The notes beneath the pieces were generated by a model. It saw nothing but the letters and a program-made list of their open reading frames with translations, did not search any database and had not been told where the DNA came from. Shown here piece by piece: positions 25,555-34,991 of a stretch of DNA of 64,000 bases. The stretch is from Opitutia bacterium (GTDB lineage: Bacteria > Verrucomicrobiota > Verrucomicrobiia > Opitutales > Coraliomargaritaceae): the NCBI GenBank assembly GCA_029248665.1, contig JAQWIW010000020.1, forward strand, positions 1 through 64,000, in the 5' to 3' direction. Each line of letters opens with the position of its first letter. The stretch's first letter is position 1. The translations under genes were made by a program, and so were the position numbers.

Positions 25555-26442
25555 CTAAAGTGCGGATAAGAGTGCTTTTCTTCGATTGAGCACATCAAAT
25601 TTTTCTGATTGCTCTTCAGCATGATAAGAAGAACGAATCAATGGACCTGACTCACAAACACCATATCCTATTTCTAAAGCATAGTCTTTCCATTTAAGGA
25701 ATTCTTCTGGAGTTACCCAGCGATCTACTGGTTCATGTTTTGGCGAAGGTTGTAAATATTGTCCAATTGTCAAAATATCTATACCGACATTACGCATATC
25801 ATTAAGTACAGTTTTGATTTCCTCTTCGGTTTCGCCAATTCCAAGCATGATTCCTGATTTAGTGATAAAGCCACGAGATTTGGCGTGTTCCAAAACCCAT
25901 AAAGAGCGATCATATCGAGCAGTTTTACGAATGGGTCTTTGTAGGCGTTTAACAGTTTCTAAATTGTGGTTAAAGATGTCGGGGCAGGCATCTAATACAA
26001 TATCAAGGTATTCTTGTTGCCCTCGAAAATCAGCAGTTAATACCTCTACGGCACATTCAGGCATACGATTATGAATTGCACGGATAGTGTTGGCCCAGAT
26101 GGATGCGCCTCCGTCTTTGAGGTCATCTCTGGCAACAGAGGTTATTACCGCATGTTTTAAATTCATTTTGGCAATTGAGTCAGCAACTCGTGCTGGCTCC
26201 CCGACATCTAATTCTGTGGGACGTCCTGTTTGGATTGCGCAGAAAGAACAAGATCGTGTACAAATATTCCCTAAAATCATAACCGTAGCCGTACCACGAG
26301 ACCAACATTCTCCCATGTTAGGGCATTGAGCACTTTTGCATACGGTATTGAGTTTATGCTCGTTAACGGTTTGCAAAGTTTTTTTGTATTCTGCACTCGT
26401 TGGGAGCTTAGCTCTAAGCCAATTAGGTTTGTTTTTTAGCAT
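25555..26442 (-). CDS. lipA: lipoyl synthase
   Basis: Radical SAM enzyme that inserts two sulfurs into the octanoyl group of lipoyl domains. The 295-residue protein shows the auxiliary cluster CX4CX5C (Cys 35, 40, 46) and the radical SAM CX3CX2C (Cys 61, 65, 68). The RSSYHAEE segment near the C-terminus supplies the Ser ligand typical of LipA. It lies 5 bp downstream of lipB, with parC upstream of that. Confidence 0.97.
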   Translation of the reverse strand: MLKNKPNWLRAKLPTSAEYKKTLQTVNEHKLNTVCKSAQCPNMGECWSRGTATVMILGNICTRSCSFCAIQTGRPTELDVGEPARVADSIAKMNLKHAVITSVARDDLKDGGASIWANTIRAIHNRMPECAVEVLTADFRGQQEYLDIVLDACPDIFNHNLETVKRLQRPIRKTARYDRSLWVLEHAKSRGFITKSGIMLGIGETEEEIKTVLNDMRNVGIDILTIGQYLQPSPKHEPVDRWVTPEEFLKWKDYALEIGYGVCESGPLIRSSYHAEEQSEKFDVLNRRKALLSAL

Positions 26443-26447
26443 ATTTC

Positions 26448-27092
26448 CTAACTAAGTTCGTAAAAAACAGATTCAAATTCAACTACGAATCGTTCTTTTA
26501 TTAATTTTTTTTGTGGCAAAGAAGCCATTTCCTGTTCCATAGAGGTGACTGAGCCATCGGTAATACCACAAGGAATAATGCCTTTGAAATGCTCTAGATC
26601 AGGGCTTATGTTAAGGGCAAGCCCGTGATAAGTAATCCATGATTTAACGGCTACACCGATCGCACATATCTTACGATCGCCAATCCATATGCCTGTTTTG
26701 CCTTCTCGGGTACTCGCTTCTAGGTTGAAATTTTGTAATACCCTTATGATAACCATTTCGAGTTTTCTTAAATAGGCATGAAGGTCTCGGTCTTTTAATT
26801 GGATAATTGGGTAGATAATAAGTTGCCCGGGCCCGTGATAAGTAATGTCGCCTCCACGATTGGTTTTATGTACCTGAATGCCTTTATCTTTTAAAGTTCC
26901 TTCATCCCATAATAGATTCGATGCAGCACCCACTTTTGAGCCAATCGTGAAGACTGGATCATGTTCAGTAAATATAAGAAAATCGGGAGAAGATGGGTCG
27001 TTTTTTTTTGTTTCAACCAAACCTATTTGATCATCGATAGCTTTGGAGTAGGTTTTAATCCCCCAATCAATAACTTTCAGTGTTTGTTCCAA
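26448..27092 (-). CDS. lipB: lipoyl(octanoyl) transferase
   Basis: Transfers octanoate from acyl carrier protein to lipoyl domains, the step before LipA. The 214-residue protein has RGGDITYHGPGQLIIYPI near 80, the catalytic Lys in KICAIGVAVKSWITYHGLALN near 135, and the catalytic Cys in GIIPCGITDGSVTS near 170. The start codon is TTG; I see no ATG upstream within the 8-bp gap to the parC stop. Confidence 0.95.
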   Translation of the reverse strand: MEQTLKVIDWGIKTYSKAIDDQIGLVETKKNDPSSPDFLIFTEHDPVFTIGSKVGAASNLLWDEGTLKDKGIQVHKTNRGGDITYHGPGQLIIYPIIQLKDRDLHAYLRKLEMVIIRVLQNFNLEASTREGKTGIWIGDRKICAIGVAVKSWITYHGLALNISPDLEHFKGIIPCGITDGSVTSMEQEMASLPQKKLIKERFVVEFESVFYELS

Positions 27093-27100
27093 TAGATGTT

Positions 27101-29149
27101 TTAGGTTTTGGGATTTCTGACTACATTTCGTATGCTGTTTTTGGTAATGATATTCCCTCCACTATTGCGCCCTCTGAGAGTCTGTTCTGAAAAATCGACA
27201 ATGATTTCTAGTTTTCTTAATCGAGAACTCGGTTTTAAGTTAACTTTAACCGAGGGTGGGGTACCGTCTTTGCTATCGTATTCTGCAATGTAGAAAATTT
27301 TTGAACCACTTGCACCTTTAGTCAGGTCATATTCTTTGTCACGAGTAACACCTCCTATATTGAAGTGCTTTGCAAGGACTGGTCCCGTTTTCCCGCTACG
27401 ATAAATAATGCAGTAATTTTTATCGTTAGGGTTTTTCCGATTGAAGGTGTCTATCTGTAGGATTTTTTTACCAAAATAGGCTTTTTCTGAAATTTTCTTA
27501 ATCATAAGAATGCCTTCTTGATTAATAGATAAGACATCACTGAGTTTTGAGCACTTGCAGACAGATTCATCTTTTTTCATAGAATAGCCTGCAAATCCTT
27601 CATCTCTATTGACATAAAGTGTTTCGTTGGAAATCAAAACTTCTTGAGCGATCACTTTTTGAAAACTATCTAACTGAGTTTTGCGTTCAAAATGTTTACC
27701 GTATTGGTTTTTTAATTCCTTGTACCAACGTATGGTGCAGCGAGTGAGTTGCTTTAAATTATTTTCGGTGAGGGCAATGTTTTCTTCTAAGCTTTTAATT
27801 AATTCATCCGCCTTAAGGGAATCGAATTTAGAGATACGTTTAATTTTGATTTCTAAAAGTTTAAGGATGTCTTCTCTAGTAATAGGGCGGTTGAATTTTT
27901 TAGCAAATGGCTTGAGGTTTTTATCGACCGTTTCAATAACACCTTCCCATGTGGTAACAGTTTCAATCTTTCGATATATTTTTTCTTCAATAAAAATTTT
28001 CTCTAAAGAGCTTAAGTGCCATTTTTCTTGAAGTTCTAAGAGTTGAATTTCGAATTCCTCTTTGAGTAATTCTTTAGTTCTATTGGCACTTATTTTTAGA
28101 AGCTCGGTAGCAGTTAAGAATTCAGGTTTATCATTTAAGATGACACAGATATTGGAAGATATGGATAATTCACAGTCAGTGAATGCATAAAGTGCTTGGG
28201 TGATCTGCGCGGCATCAGAGCCTGAGCTTAAATAAATGAGGATCTCTACATGGTCTGAGGTGTTATCTTCAACCCTTGAAATTTTAATTTTCCCTTTGTC
28301 ATTTGCAGAGAGAATTGAATCAATTAGTGATGTAGTGGTCTTACCAAATGGTAATTCTGTAATGGCTAGTAGGTTGTTTTTTTGCTTCTCAATTTTAGCA
28401 CGAACTTTTACTTTACCACCACGTTTGCCATCATTGTATTCTGATATATCAGCGGCGCCTCCAGTTAAAAAATCAGGATAGAGTTCAAAAGTTTGATTTC
28501 TTAAGGCAGCGATACTTGCATCAATTAATTCGTTGAAATTATGAGGTAAGATTTTACAAGAAAGACCTACAGCAATGCCTTCTGCTCCTTGAGCGAGTAG
28601 GAGTGGAAACTTAATCGGTAAAATTTCAGGTTCTTTGCTTCGTCCATCATATGAAGCTAGCCAATTCGTTGTTTTTGGGTTGAATGCGACTTCTAAAGCA
28701 AATTTAGATAGTCGAACTTCGATATATCTGGGTGCAGCAGCGGAATCTCCAGTATAGGTATTGCCCCAATTCCCTTGAGTATCGAGGAGAACCTCTTTTT
28801 GTCCTATTTGAACCATGGCATCTCCGATTGAGGCATCGCCATGGGGGTGGTACTTCATTGTATTTCCGATTACATTAGCGACTTTATTATAGCGACCATC
28901 GTCAAGTTCTTTAAGGGAATGTAAAATACGTCGTTGAACTGGCTTTAATCCGTCGAGTGCATGCGGCACAGCTCGTTCAAGTATAACATAACTGGCATAC
29001 TCCAAGAACCATTGACTATAATAAGTATCTAAGTGATTAGCTTTTATGTTATCGATTAAATTTTCATTAACATCGATAGAAATATCTTTTGCCTCGTTCG
29101 ATAAATTGAGTTCGAGATTATTATTGTCGGGAGGAGTGTTTTTTGACAT
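27101..29149 (-). CDS. parC: DNA topoisomerase IV subunit A (ParC/GyrA family)
   Basis: DNA-cleaving subunit of a type IIA topoisomerase. It starts the breakage domain with YSQWFLEYASYVILERAVPHALDGLKPVQRRIL, has HPHGDASIGDAMV near 103 and the catalytic Tyr in AAPRYIE at about residue 141. At 682 residues it is shorter than E. coli ParC (752), with a reduced C-terminal part, as seen in Bacteroidetes-like and PVC homologues. Its partner ParE is encoded about 500 bp away on the same strand, beyond an opposite-strand sodN. It heads an apparent parC-lipB-lipA transcript. Confidence 0.9.
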   Translation of the reverse strand: MSKNTPPDNNNLELNLSNEAKDISIDVNENLIDNIKANHLDTYYSQWFLEYASYVILERAVPHALDGLKPVQRRILHSLKELDDGRYNKVANVIGNTMKYHPHGDASIGDAMVQIGQKEVLLDTQGNWGNTYTGDSAAAPRYIEVRLSKFALEVAFNPKTTNWLASYDGRSKEPEILPIKFPLLLAQGAEGIAVGLSCKILPHNFNELIDASIAALRNQTFELYPDFLTGGAADISEYNDGKRGGKVKVRAKIEKQKNNLLAITELPFGKTTTSLIDSILSANDKGKIKISRVEDNTSDHVEILIYLSSGSDAAQITQALYAFTDCELSISSNICVILNDKPEFLTATELLKISANRTKELLKEEFEIQLLELQEKWHLSSLEKIFIEEKIYRKIETVTTWEGVIETVDKNLKPFAKKFNRPITREDILKLLEIKIKRISKFDSLKADELIKSLEENIALTENNLKQLTRCTIRWYKELKNQYGKHFERKTQLDSFQKVIAQEVLISNETLYVNRDEGFAGYSMKKDESVCKCSKLSDVLSINQEGILMIKKISEKAYFGKKILQIDTFNRKNPNDKNYCIIYRSGKTGPVLAKHFNIGGVTRDKEYDLTKGASGSKIFYIAEYDSKDGTPPSVKVNLKPSSRLRKLEIIVDFSEQTLRGRNSGGNIITKNSIRNVVRNPKT

Positions 29150-29200
29150 GAATAAATTACTTAGATTTCAATTTATTATTATTCCATTGTAGCTTTGTCT

Positions 29201-29635
29201 ATGAAAATTATTCAATTCAGTATTTATTTTTTAACATTAGGCTTTATCGGGTCGTTATTATTTGGACATTGTCAGGTTCCTTGTGGGATTTATGATGATG
29301 CGAGCCGAGTACAACAGATGTTAGAAGATGTATCGACCATTACTAAGGCAATCGACCAGATTCATGAATTAAATGGCAAAGCTGATGTACAATCTAAGCA
29401 GCAGTTGATTCGTTGGGTGAACAACAAGGAAATCCATGCGAACAAGATTATTGATGCAATTTCCAATTATTTTCTCACTCAGAGAGTAAAGCCTGGTGCC
29501 GAGGATTATTTAACTCGGCTTAGCAATCATCACAAGGTGATCATATTGTCAATGAAGGCAAAGCAGAAGGTGGATGCAAAGACGGCAAAAGATTTAAAGC
29601 AGGCTGTGGAAGTCTTATCGCAGTATTATCCTTAA
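29201..29635 (+). CDS. sodN: nickel superoxide dismutase with secretion-like leader
   Basis: Converts superoxide to oxygen and hydrogen peroxide using nickel. The Ni-hook follows the family pattern: His23, Cys24, Pro27, Cys28, Gly29, Tyr31, so HCQVPCGIYDD, which deviates from the usual Pro at the eleventh hook position (Asp here). The hook must start at a free N-terminal His. The 22 residues before it are a hydrophobic, signal-peptide-like segment instead of the polar propeptide removed by SodX. The mature part is about 122 residues, near the family's usual 117. ATG 29201 is preferred over TTG 29195. It sits alone between parC and parE; no SodX-like peptidase gene is seen. Confidence 0.9.
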   Translation: MKIIQFSIYFLTLGFIGSLLFGHCQVPCGIYDDASRVQQMLEDVSTITKAIDQIHELNGKADVQSKQQLIRWVNNKEIHANKIIDAISNYFLTQRVKPGAEDYLTRLSNHHKVIILSMKAKQKVDAKTAKDLKQAVEVLSQYYP

Positions 29636-29666
29636 TTCTTAATCCTTAATTGGATTTTAAATATTC

Positions 29667-31523
29667 TTATGCTTCTTTAAGTGCAGTAAGGTCTTTTTCC
29701 ACGTAAAGATTATCGATGATGAAGTTTTGTCTTTCTTGGGTATTTTTACCCATATAAAATAAGAGCAACTCTTTAGTGGCCATGCCTTGGGGAATGATTA
29801 CAGGATCGAGCTTTATATCCTTTCCGATAAAATGACTAAATTCACTAGGGGAAATTTCACCGAGTCCTTTAAAACGAGTGATTTCTGGATTAGCACCGAT
29901 TTTGTTGATAGCGGATATCTTTTCAGTTTCGTTGTAGCAATAAATAGTTTCTTTCTTATTTCTCACACGAAAGAGGGGAGTTTGTAATATGTACAAGTGT
30001 CCTTTTTTGATCACTTCAGGAAAGAACTGTAAAAAGAAGGTGATGAGGAGTAAACGGATATGCATACCATCAACATCGGCATCTGTAGCAATAATGATAT
30101 TGTTATAGCGAATATCTTCGACACCAGATTCTATATTGAGTGCATCTTGGAGTAGGTTGAATTCCTCGTTTTCGTAAACGATCTTTTTAGACAAGCCAAA
30201 TGAGTTAAGTGGTTTTCCTTTAAGGGAAAATACAGCCTGAGTCATAATATCTCTGGCTTTGGTTATAGATCCACTGGCTGAATCACCCTCGGTAATAAAT
30301 ATTGAGGATTCTAGGCGATTACTTTTTTTATCATTAAGGTGAACACGGCAATCTCTTAGCTTCTTACTATGGAGTTTTGCCTTTTTTGCTCTTTCTTTGG
30401 CAATTTTTTGAATGCCTTTGAGTTCTTTTCGATTTTTTTCTGAATCGAGAATCTTCTCTAAAAGTTTTTTTGCAGTATCTGGTTCTCGATGAAGATAATT
30501 ATCTAAAGCACTTTTTAGAAAATTATTGACGAAGGTTCTGATCGTAGGGCCTGCAGGGCCGATTTCTTGAGAACCTAACTTAGTTTTGGTCTGTGATTCA
30601 AAAACAGGATCTTCAACCTTTATACTGATCGCAGCGACAATGGATGTCCGCATGTCGACAGCATCAAAATCTTTTTTAAAGAAATCTTTGATCGTTTTAC
30701 CGAGTGCTTCCTTGAAGGCATTAAGGTGAGTCCCACCCATTGTGGTATGTTGTCCATTTACAAATGAATAATAATCTTCTCCATAATTCTCATCATGAGT
30801 GAAAGCGATTTCGATATCTTTATCCTTGAGATGAATTATTGGGTAAAGTGGGTCGCTGTTCAGCTTATTTTGAAGCAGATCCAGTAATCCATTTTCTGAT
30901 TTATATTTAGTTTGATTATAATAGAGGGTGAGTCCGCTGTTAAGATATGCATAATTCCAAAGCATATCTTGAACGTATTCATTTCTAAAACTAAATTGAT
31001 TAAATATAGATGTATCTGGAGTGAATTCGATTAAAGTGCCGTTGGGATTATTACTTTCAACTACCTTATCTTTGGTATCTTCTTCGATAGTTTCCCCTTT
31101 AGAAAAAGTAATTGAGCGAGTCTTACCATCTCGGAAGGCTTGGATCTTAAAATGACCTGATAGTGCATTGACTGCTTTAATTCCTACTCCATTGAGCCCG
31201 ACTGATTTTTTGAAAGCTTCTGAATCGTATTTAGCTCCGGTATTAATTTTTGAAGCACAATCCTTAAGCTTTCCTAAAGGAATACCTCTACCGTAGTCTC
31301 TGATATAAACTGTTTGGTTATCGATTTGGATATCGATTTTCTTCCCAAACCCCATGACGTATTCGTCTATGGAATTATCAATAACTTCTTTGATTAAGAT
31401 GTAGATTCCATCATCAGCAGAGCTACCGTTGCCAAGTTTGCCTATATACATGCCTGGTCGCAGGCGTATATGTTCCTTCCAATCGAGAGACTTTATGTTG
31501 TCCTCAGTGTATTCAGCAGACAT
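29667..31523 (-). CDS. parE: DNA topoisomerase IV subunit B (ParE/GyrB family)
   Basis: ATPase subunit partnering ParC in decatenating chromosomes. The 618-residue protein shows the GHKL ATPase ([45 protein letters not shown]), a transducer domain, and Toprim motifs [11 protein letters not shown] near 411 and [10 protein letters not shown] near 483. The absence of a long insertion favours ParE-like over a Gram-negative GyrB. It follows the SPFH gene by 14 bp and converges on sodN. Confidence 0.92.
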   Translation of the reverse strand: MSAEYTEDNIKSLDWKEHIRLRPGMYIGKLGNGSSADDGIYILIKEVIDNSIDEYVMGFGKKIDIQIDNQTVYIRDYGRGIPLGKLKDCASKINTGAKYDSEAFKKSVGLNGVGIKAVNALSGHFKIQAFRDGKTRSITFSKGETIEEDTKDKVVESNNPNGTLIEFTPDTSIFNQFSFRNEYVQDMLWNYAYLNSGLTLYYNQTKYKSENGLLDLLQNKLNSDPLYPIIHLKDKDIEIAFTHDENYGEDYYSFVNGQHTTMGGTHLNAFKEALGKTIKDFFKKDFDAVDMRTSIVAAISIKVEDPVFESQTKTKLGSQEIGPAGPTIRTFVNNFLKSALDNYLHREPDTAKKLLEKILDSEKNRKELKGIQKIAKERAKKAKLHSKKLRDCRVHLNDKKSNRLESSIFITEGDSASGSITKARDIMTQAVFSLKGKPLNSFGLSKKIVYENEEFNLLQDALNIESGVEDIRYNNIIIATDADVDGMHIRLLLITFFLQFFPEVIKKGHLYILQTPLFRVRNKKETIYCYNETEKISAINKIGANPEITRFKGLGEISPSEFSHFIGKDIKLDPVIIPQGMATKELLLFYMGKNTQERQNFIIDNLYVEKDLTALKEA

Positions 31524-31537
31524 TTAGGGTAGGCTAA

Positions 31538-32431
31538 TTATTTGGTTAGTGGGTCGCCCATATTCATGAGTGGTAAAGGAGCAGGGCTCTCGCCATTGAG
31601 AAAATAAATTTTACTAGATTTGTCCTTGGAAATTTCTTTGAGGGCATCAAGTGCTTGGAGTTGAATGTATGCGGGATTCTTTGAAATGGCATCATTTAGT
31701 TTGGTGATTTCATAGGCTTGAGCATCAGCAAGGACACGTCGTTGTTGAGCTTCTAGTTCAGCCGCATCTCTTTCAGCTTGTGCTTCAGCAATCTTTTGCT
31801 GTTGCTCAGTTCTGAAACGTTCGAGCTCTGCTTTTTGTTTTTCAACTTCCTGTTCACGTTCTTTCTTTGATTCAATAGCACGAGTGATGAAAGAAGGGAG
31901 GTTAATGTCTCTGATCAAAATATCTAAACAAGTAATGCCTCTTGCTGTAAGGTAACTACTCATGCTATCAAAAATTGCAGTTTGTAAATTCTCCTGAGTT
32001 TCTTGAAGAAAGAAATCTTCGGCACGAACAACACTTTTTCCTTGTTCACGAACAACGGAACGAAGTTTTGGTTGAATTTGTACACGAACGGCATCTTCAA
32101 AAGTACCAGTCTCTTGTAGAATTCTCGCAGCATCTGAACCATTGATGCGAAATTTAATACTCACATCAATTGTTGTGGTTAGCTGATCCTGACTGGGTAC
32201 ACCTGCAGATTCTTTTAATTCTTTTTCGCGAATATCGTAAAAAGTAAAGTTGAAGAGTGGATTAACTGGAATGGTAAGACCTTCTTGATAAGGTTTATCT
32301 TGGACTTCTCCAAAAAGTGTAGCTACTGCAACATGACCTGCCGGTACACTGACAAAAAAGCGAGAGCCAAAAAGTACGGCTGCTACGAGGACTGCAAGTA
32401 AGATAGTTAAGGAAGCGGATTGTTTGTTCAT
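31538..32431 (-). CDS. SPFH/band 7 (prohibitin, HflC-like) membrane protein
   Basis: A 297-residue protein with an N-terminal span (residues 8-26), an SPFH domain (about 30-200, VPAGHVAVATLFGEV then VVREQGKSVVRAEDF), and a Glu/Ala/Arg/Gln-rich coiled coil near 185-245 (KKEREQEVEKQKAELERF). These proteins form ring-shaped membrane assemblies that scaffold proteases such as FtsH. No FtsH or HflK is adjacent. It is upstream of parE on the same strand and divergent from queG. Confidence 0.88.
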   Translation of the reverse strand: MNKQSASLTILLAVLVAAVLFGSRFFVSVPAGHVAVATLFGEVQDKPYQEGLTIPVNPLFNFTFYDIREKELKESAGVPSQDQLTTTIDVSIKFRINGSDAARILQETGTFEDAVRVQIQPKLRSVVREQGKSVVRAEDFFLQETQENLQTAIFDSMSSYLTARGITCLDILIRDINLPSFITRAIESKKEREQEVEKQKAELERFRTEQQQKIAEAQAERDAAELEAQQRRVLADAQAYEITKLNDAISKNPAYIQLQALDALKEISKDKSSKIYFLNGESPAPLPLMNMGDPLTK

Positions 32432-32467
32432 AGAAAATTAAATTAGGATTAACTGTTGTTCTGGCGA

Positions 32468-32489
32468 GAGAAATTATAAATAATTTCTC
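32468..32489. promoter_or_regulatory. 22-bp palindrome between SPFH gene and queG
   Basis: GAGAAATTAT and ATAATTTCTC form a perfect 10-bp inverted repeat separated by AA, ending 6 bp before the queG ATG and 37 bp from the SPFH start. It may be an operator shared by the divergent genes, or an RNA hairpin at the queG start site. Confidence 0.5.
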
Positions 32490-32495
32490 AAATTA

Positions 32496-33518
32496 ATGAG
32501 TACAAGTATTCTAGAGTCTATAAAAAACGAGTCAGAGGCGTTAGGCTTTCACAATTTTGGAGTGGCGAAGGTTCCAATGAATCTGAGGGTTGATTACTAC
32601 AAGGAATGGATCAATGAAGGTCAGCATGGGACAATGACATGGATGGAGAATAACAATGAGCGCAGATTGAATCCAGAAAATTTAATGCCAGAGGCTAAAA
32701 GCATACTTGTTTTTGCCATGAACTATTATCAAGAAGACCCAGATCGAAATTACAGAGTAGCCAAATATGCCTTAGGCAAAGATTACCATTCCGTTATTTA
32801 TAAACGATTGAAGAAAATTTGTCGTTTTTTAAAGGAGAACTATAATTCTGACCAAAAGCCTTATGTGGATACCGGGCCAATTTTAGAAAAGCCTATTGCG
32901 GAAGCGGCAGGATTAGGTTGGCAGGGAAAAAGTACGATTTTAGTAGAAAAGAAACGAGGCACGTGGTCATTTTTAGGAAGTATTGTTACAAGCTTAGATC
33001 TTCCAGCTTCAGAAGCGGGTAAGGATTATTGTGGAAAATGTACCCAATGCATCGATTGTTGCCCGACTAATGCAATTACAGCTCCTTATAAGTTAGATGC
33101 ATCGAAATGTATTTCGTATTTAACCATCGAGCATAAAGGGAGTATCCCTCTTGAATTCAGAGAAGCGATTGGTGATAGGGTGTATGGTTGTGATGCCTGC
33201 TTAGATGTATGCCCATGGAACAAGTGGGCTAAAGTTACCAAAGAATCACAATTTGCAGTACGTTCACTGCCCGATTTGAAAACAATATTAGCGTGGGATG
33301 AAGTTGATTTTAAAGAAAATCTAGTAGCGTCTCCAATCAAGCGGGCAAAATTAAATGGCTTGAAACGGAATGCAGCTTTAGTGTTGGGGAATGTCGGAAA
33401 TAAAACGGATTTGCCAGCGCTTGAGATATTAGCTGGAGAGGATGATCCTGTTTTGAAAGAGCAGGCCGAGTGGTCAATTAAGGCAATTAAATCTAGAGAA
33501 TGTACTTCTTTTAGTTGA
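32496..33518 (+). CDS. queG: epoxyqueuosine reductase
   Basis: Cobalamin and iron-sulfur dependent enzyme that performs the last step of queuosine synthesis in tRNA. The 340-residue protein carries two [4Fe-4S] motifs, CGKCTQCIDCCPTNAI starting near residue 179 and CDACLDVCPWNKW near 231, plus the PYVDTGPILEKPIAEAAGLGWQGK signature near 125-148 and a C-terminal HEAT-like segment. It is divergent from the SPFH gene. Confidence 0.96.
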   Translation: MSTSILESIKNESEALGFHNFGVAKVPMNLRVDYYKEWINEGQHGTMTWMENNNERRLNPENLMPEAKSILVFAMNYYQEDPDRNYRVAKYALGKDYHSVIYKRLKKICRFLKENYNSDQKPYVDTGPILEKPIAEAAGLGWQGKSTILVEKKRGTWSFLGSIVTSLDLPASEAGKDYCGKCTQCIDCCPTNAITAPYKLDASKCISYLTIEHKGSIPLEFREAIGDRVYGCDACLDVCPWNKWAKVTKESQFAVRSLPDLKTILAWDEVDFKENLVASPIKRAKLNGLKRNAALVLGNVGNKTDLPALEILAGEDDPVLKEQAEWSIKAIKSRECTSFS

Positions 33519-33564
33519 GTTTTTCTAAATACATGAATAAATCAAAGGACACTATTTTTACATT

Positions 33565-33888
33565 ATGAAAGAGCAAATTTTCAGTTCTCTTGGCACTATT
33601 GGCCGCATTAATTACTTCATCCGTATTCTATTGTTTGTTGCGATTCCTTTTATTGTAACTATTTTTTCGGTGAATTTCTTTTCTCATTGGCATCATGGTA
33701 CTCACCTACCTTTAGGAATCTTTATCGGATTAATTTTTATTTTGATCAGTATTTTTTCAATTTTAATGCAAACGATTAAACGACTGAATGATATTGGGAA
33801 GTCTCCTATTTATAGCGTCTTACTGCTTATACCATTTATCAATGTATTGTTTATTTTGGTTCTCTTGTGCCTTCCTAAAAAACAATAA
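33565..33888 (+). CDS. DUF805 family small membrane protein
   Basis: A 107-residue membrane protein with three predicted spans. The DUF805 signs are G-R-I-N-Y-x-x-R-I near residue 13 and KRLNDIGKSPIYSVLLLIPFIN near 72. Function unknown. It lies between queG and pdxA, 12 bp before pdxA, probably in the same transcript. Confidence 0.8.
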   Translation: MKEQIFSSLGTIGRINYFIRILLFVAIPFIVTIFSVNFFSHWHHGTHLPLGIFIGLIFILISIFSILMQTIKRLNDIGKSPIYSVLLLIPFINVLFILVLLCLPKKQ

Positions 33889-33900
33889 GTCGATTTTTTA

Positions 33901-34923
33901 ATGAATGAAGTGAAGCCACTTCTTGCAATTACTATGGGTGATCCCGCCGGGGTCGGACCTGAAATTTGTTTGCGAGCATTACATTCGAAGAAAGTAAATG
34001 ATATCTGTCGTCCAATAATTTTTGGTGACGCAGAAACACTTTCACGCGTTGGAGAAGCAACGAATCAAAACACTGATTTTCAGTTTATATCTTTGGAAGC
34101 TTTTGAGGGCATGAAACCAGATGAAGTTGAGAGACCATCGATCATAGATTTTTCAAATGTAGATAAAGCAAACTTTCAGCCTTCTGCGATCAATGCAAAA
34201 ACAGGTAAAGCCTCTTATGAATACATCGTAAAAGCGATCGAATTAGCCCAAAAAGGGCACATTCAAGGAATGGCAACAGCTCCAATTAATAAATATGCAT
34301 TGAGCTTGGCGGGGATTGATTTTCCCGGACACACTGAAATATTAGAAAAGTTCACGGACACAGACGATGTTTGTATGTTGCTAACTTCCGAAAAAATTTC
34401 TTGTGCCTTAGTCACTACGCATATTGGTTTGCATGAAGTAGCGGATGCCTTGACTGAGAAAAAAATCACTAAGGTTATAAAATTAACTGACAAAGCCATG
34501 GGCAATATCCTTGGTCGTCGTCCAAAGATCGCAGTTTTAGGATTAAATCCTCATTGTGGCGAATCTGGTTTGTTCGGTCGTAATGAAGAAAGTATGATTA
34601 TTAAACCAGCGATTGAAAAAGCAAAGCAAGATGGGTTAAACATTGCCGGCCCATTGGCACCAGATACAGCCTTTGTTAAAAGTAATTTAGATGCTTACGA
34701 CACTTTTGTCTGTATGTATCATGATCAAGGTTTAATTCCTTTGAAATTACTTGCTTTTGATTCAGCAGTGAATGTGACTCTTGGGTTACCTATCGTACGT
34801 ACTTCGGTGGATCATGGAACGGCTTTAGACATAGCTTGGAAGGGTGTGGCTAAGAGCTCAAGTCTCATTCAATCAATCTGTCTCGCAGCTTTAATCTGCC
34901 GTTCCAAGTTGAATGCGAAATGA
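33901..34923 (+). CDS. pdxA: 4-hydroxythreonine-4-phosphate dehydrogenase
   Basis: Oxidative decarboxylation step of pyridoxal phosphate synthesis in the DXP-dependent pathway. The 340-residue protein has ITMGDPAGVGPEI near 9, GHTEILEKFTDTDDVCML near 142, and metal-binding His residues in TTHIGLHEVADAL near 178 and MYHDQGLIPLKLLAFD near 276. The C-terminal TSVDHGTALDIAWKG supports it. Confidence 0.96.
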   Translation: MNEVKPLLAITMGDPAGVGPEICLRALHSKKVNDICRPIIFGDAETLSRVGEATNQNTDFQFISLEAFEGMKPDEVERPSIIDFSNVDKANFQPSAINAKTGKASYEYIVKAIELAQKGHIQGMATAPINKYALSLAGIDFPGHTEILEKFTDTDDVCMLLTSEKISCALVTTHIGLHEVADALTEKKITKVIKLTDKAMGNILGRRPKIAVLGLNPHCGESGLFGRNEESMIIKPAIEKAKQDGLNIAGPLAPDTAFVKSNLDAYDTFVCMYHDQGLIPLKLLAFDSAVNVTLGLPIVRTSVDHGTALDIAWKGVAKSSSLIQSICLAALICRSKLNAK

Positions 34924-34991
34924 TTTTTTCAAATAGTAACAACAACTTTAGGAAACTTGACCTAGAGATATCAGAGAGTACTTTGTAATAT

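Noticed and set aside
29641-29656. Small hairpin AATCC-TTAATT-GGATT between sodN and parE stops
   Set aside because: The stem has only 5 bp and the T-run is very short, so I do not call a terminator.
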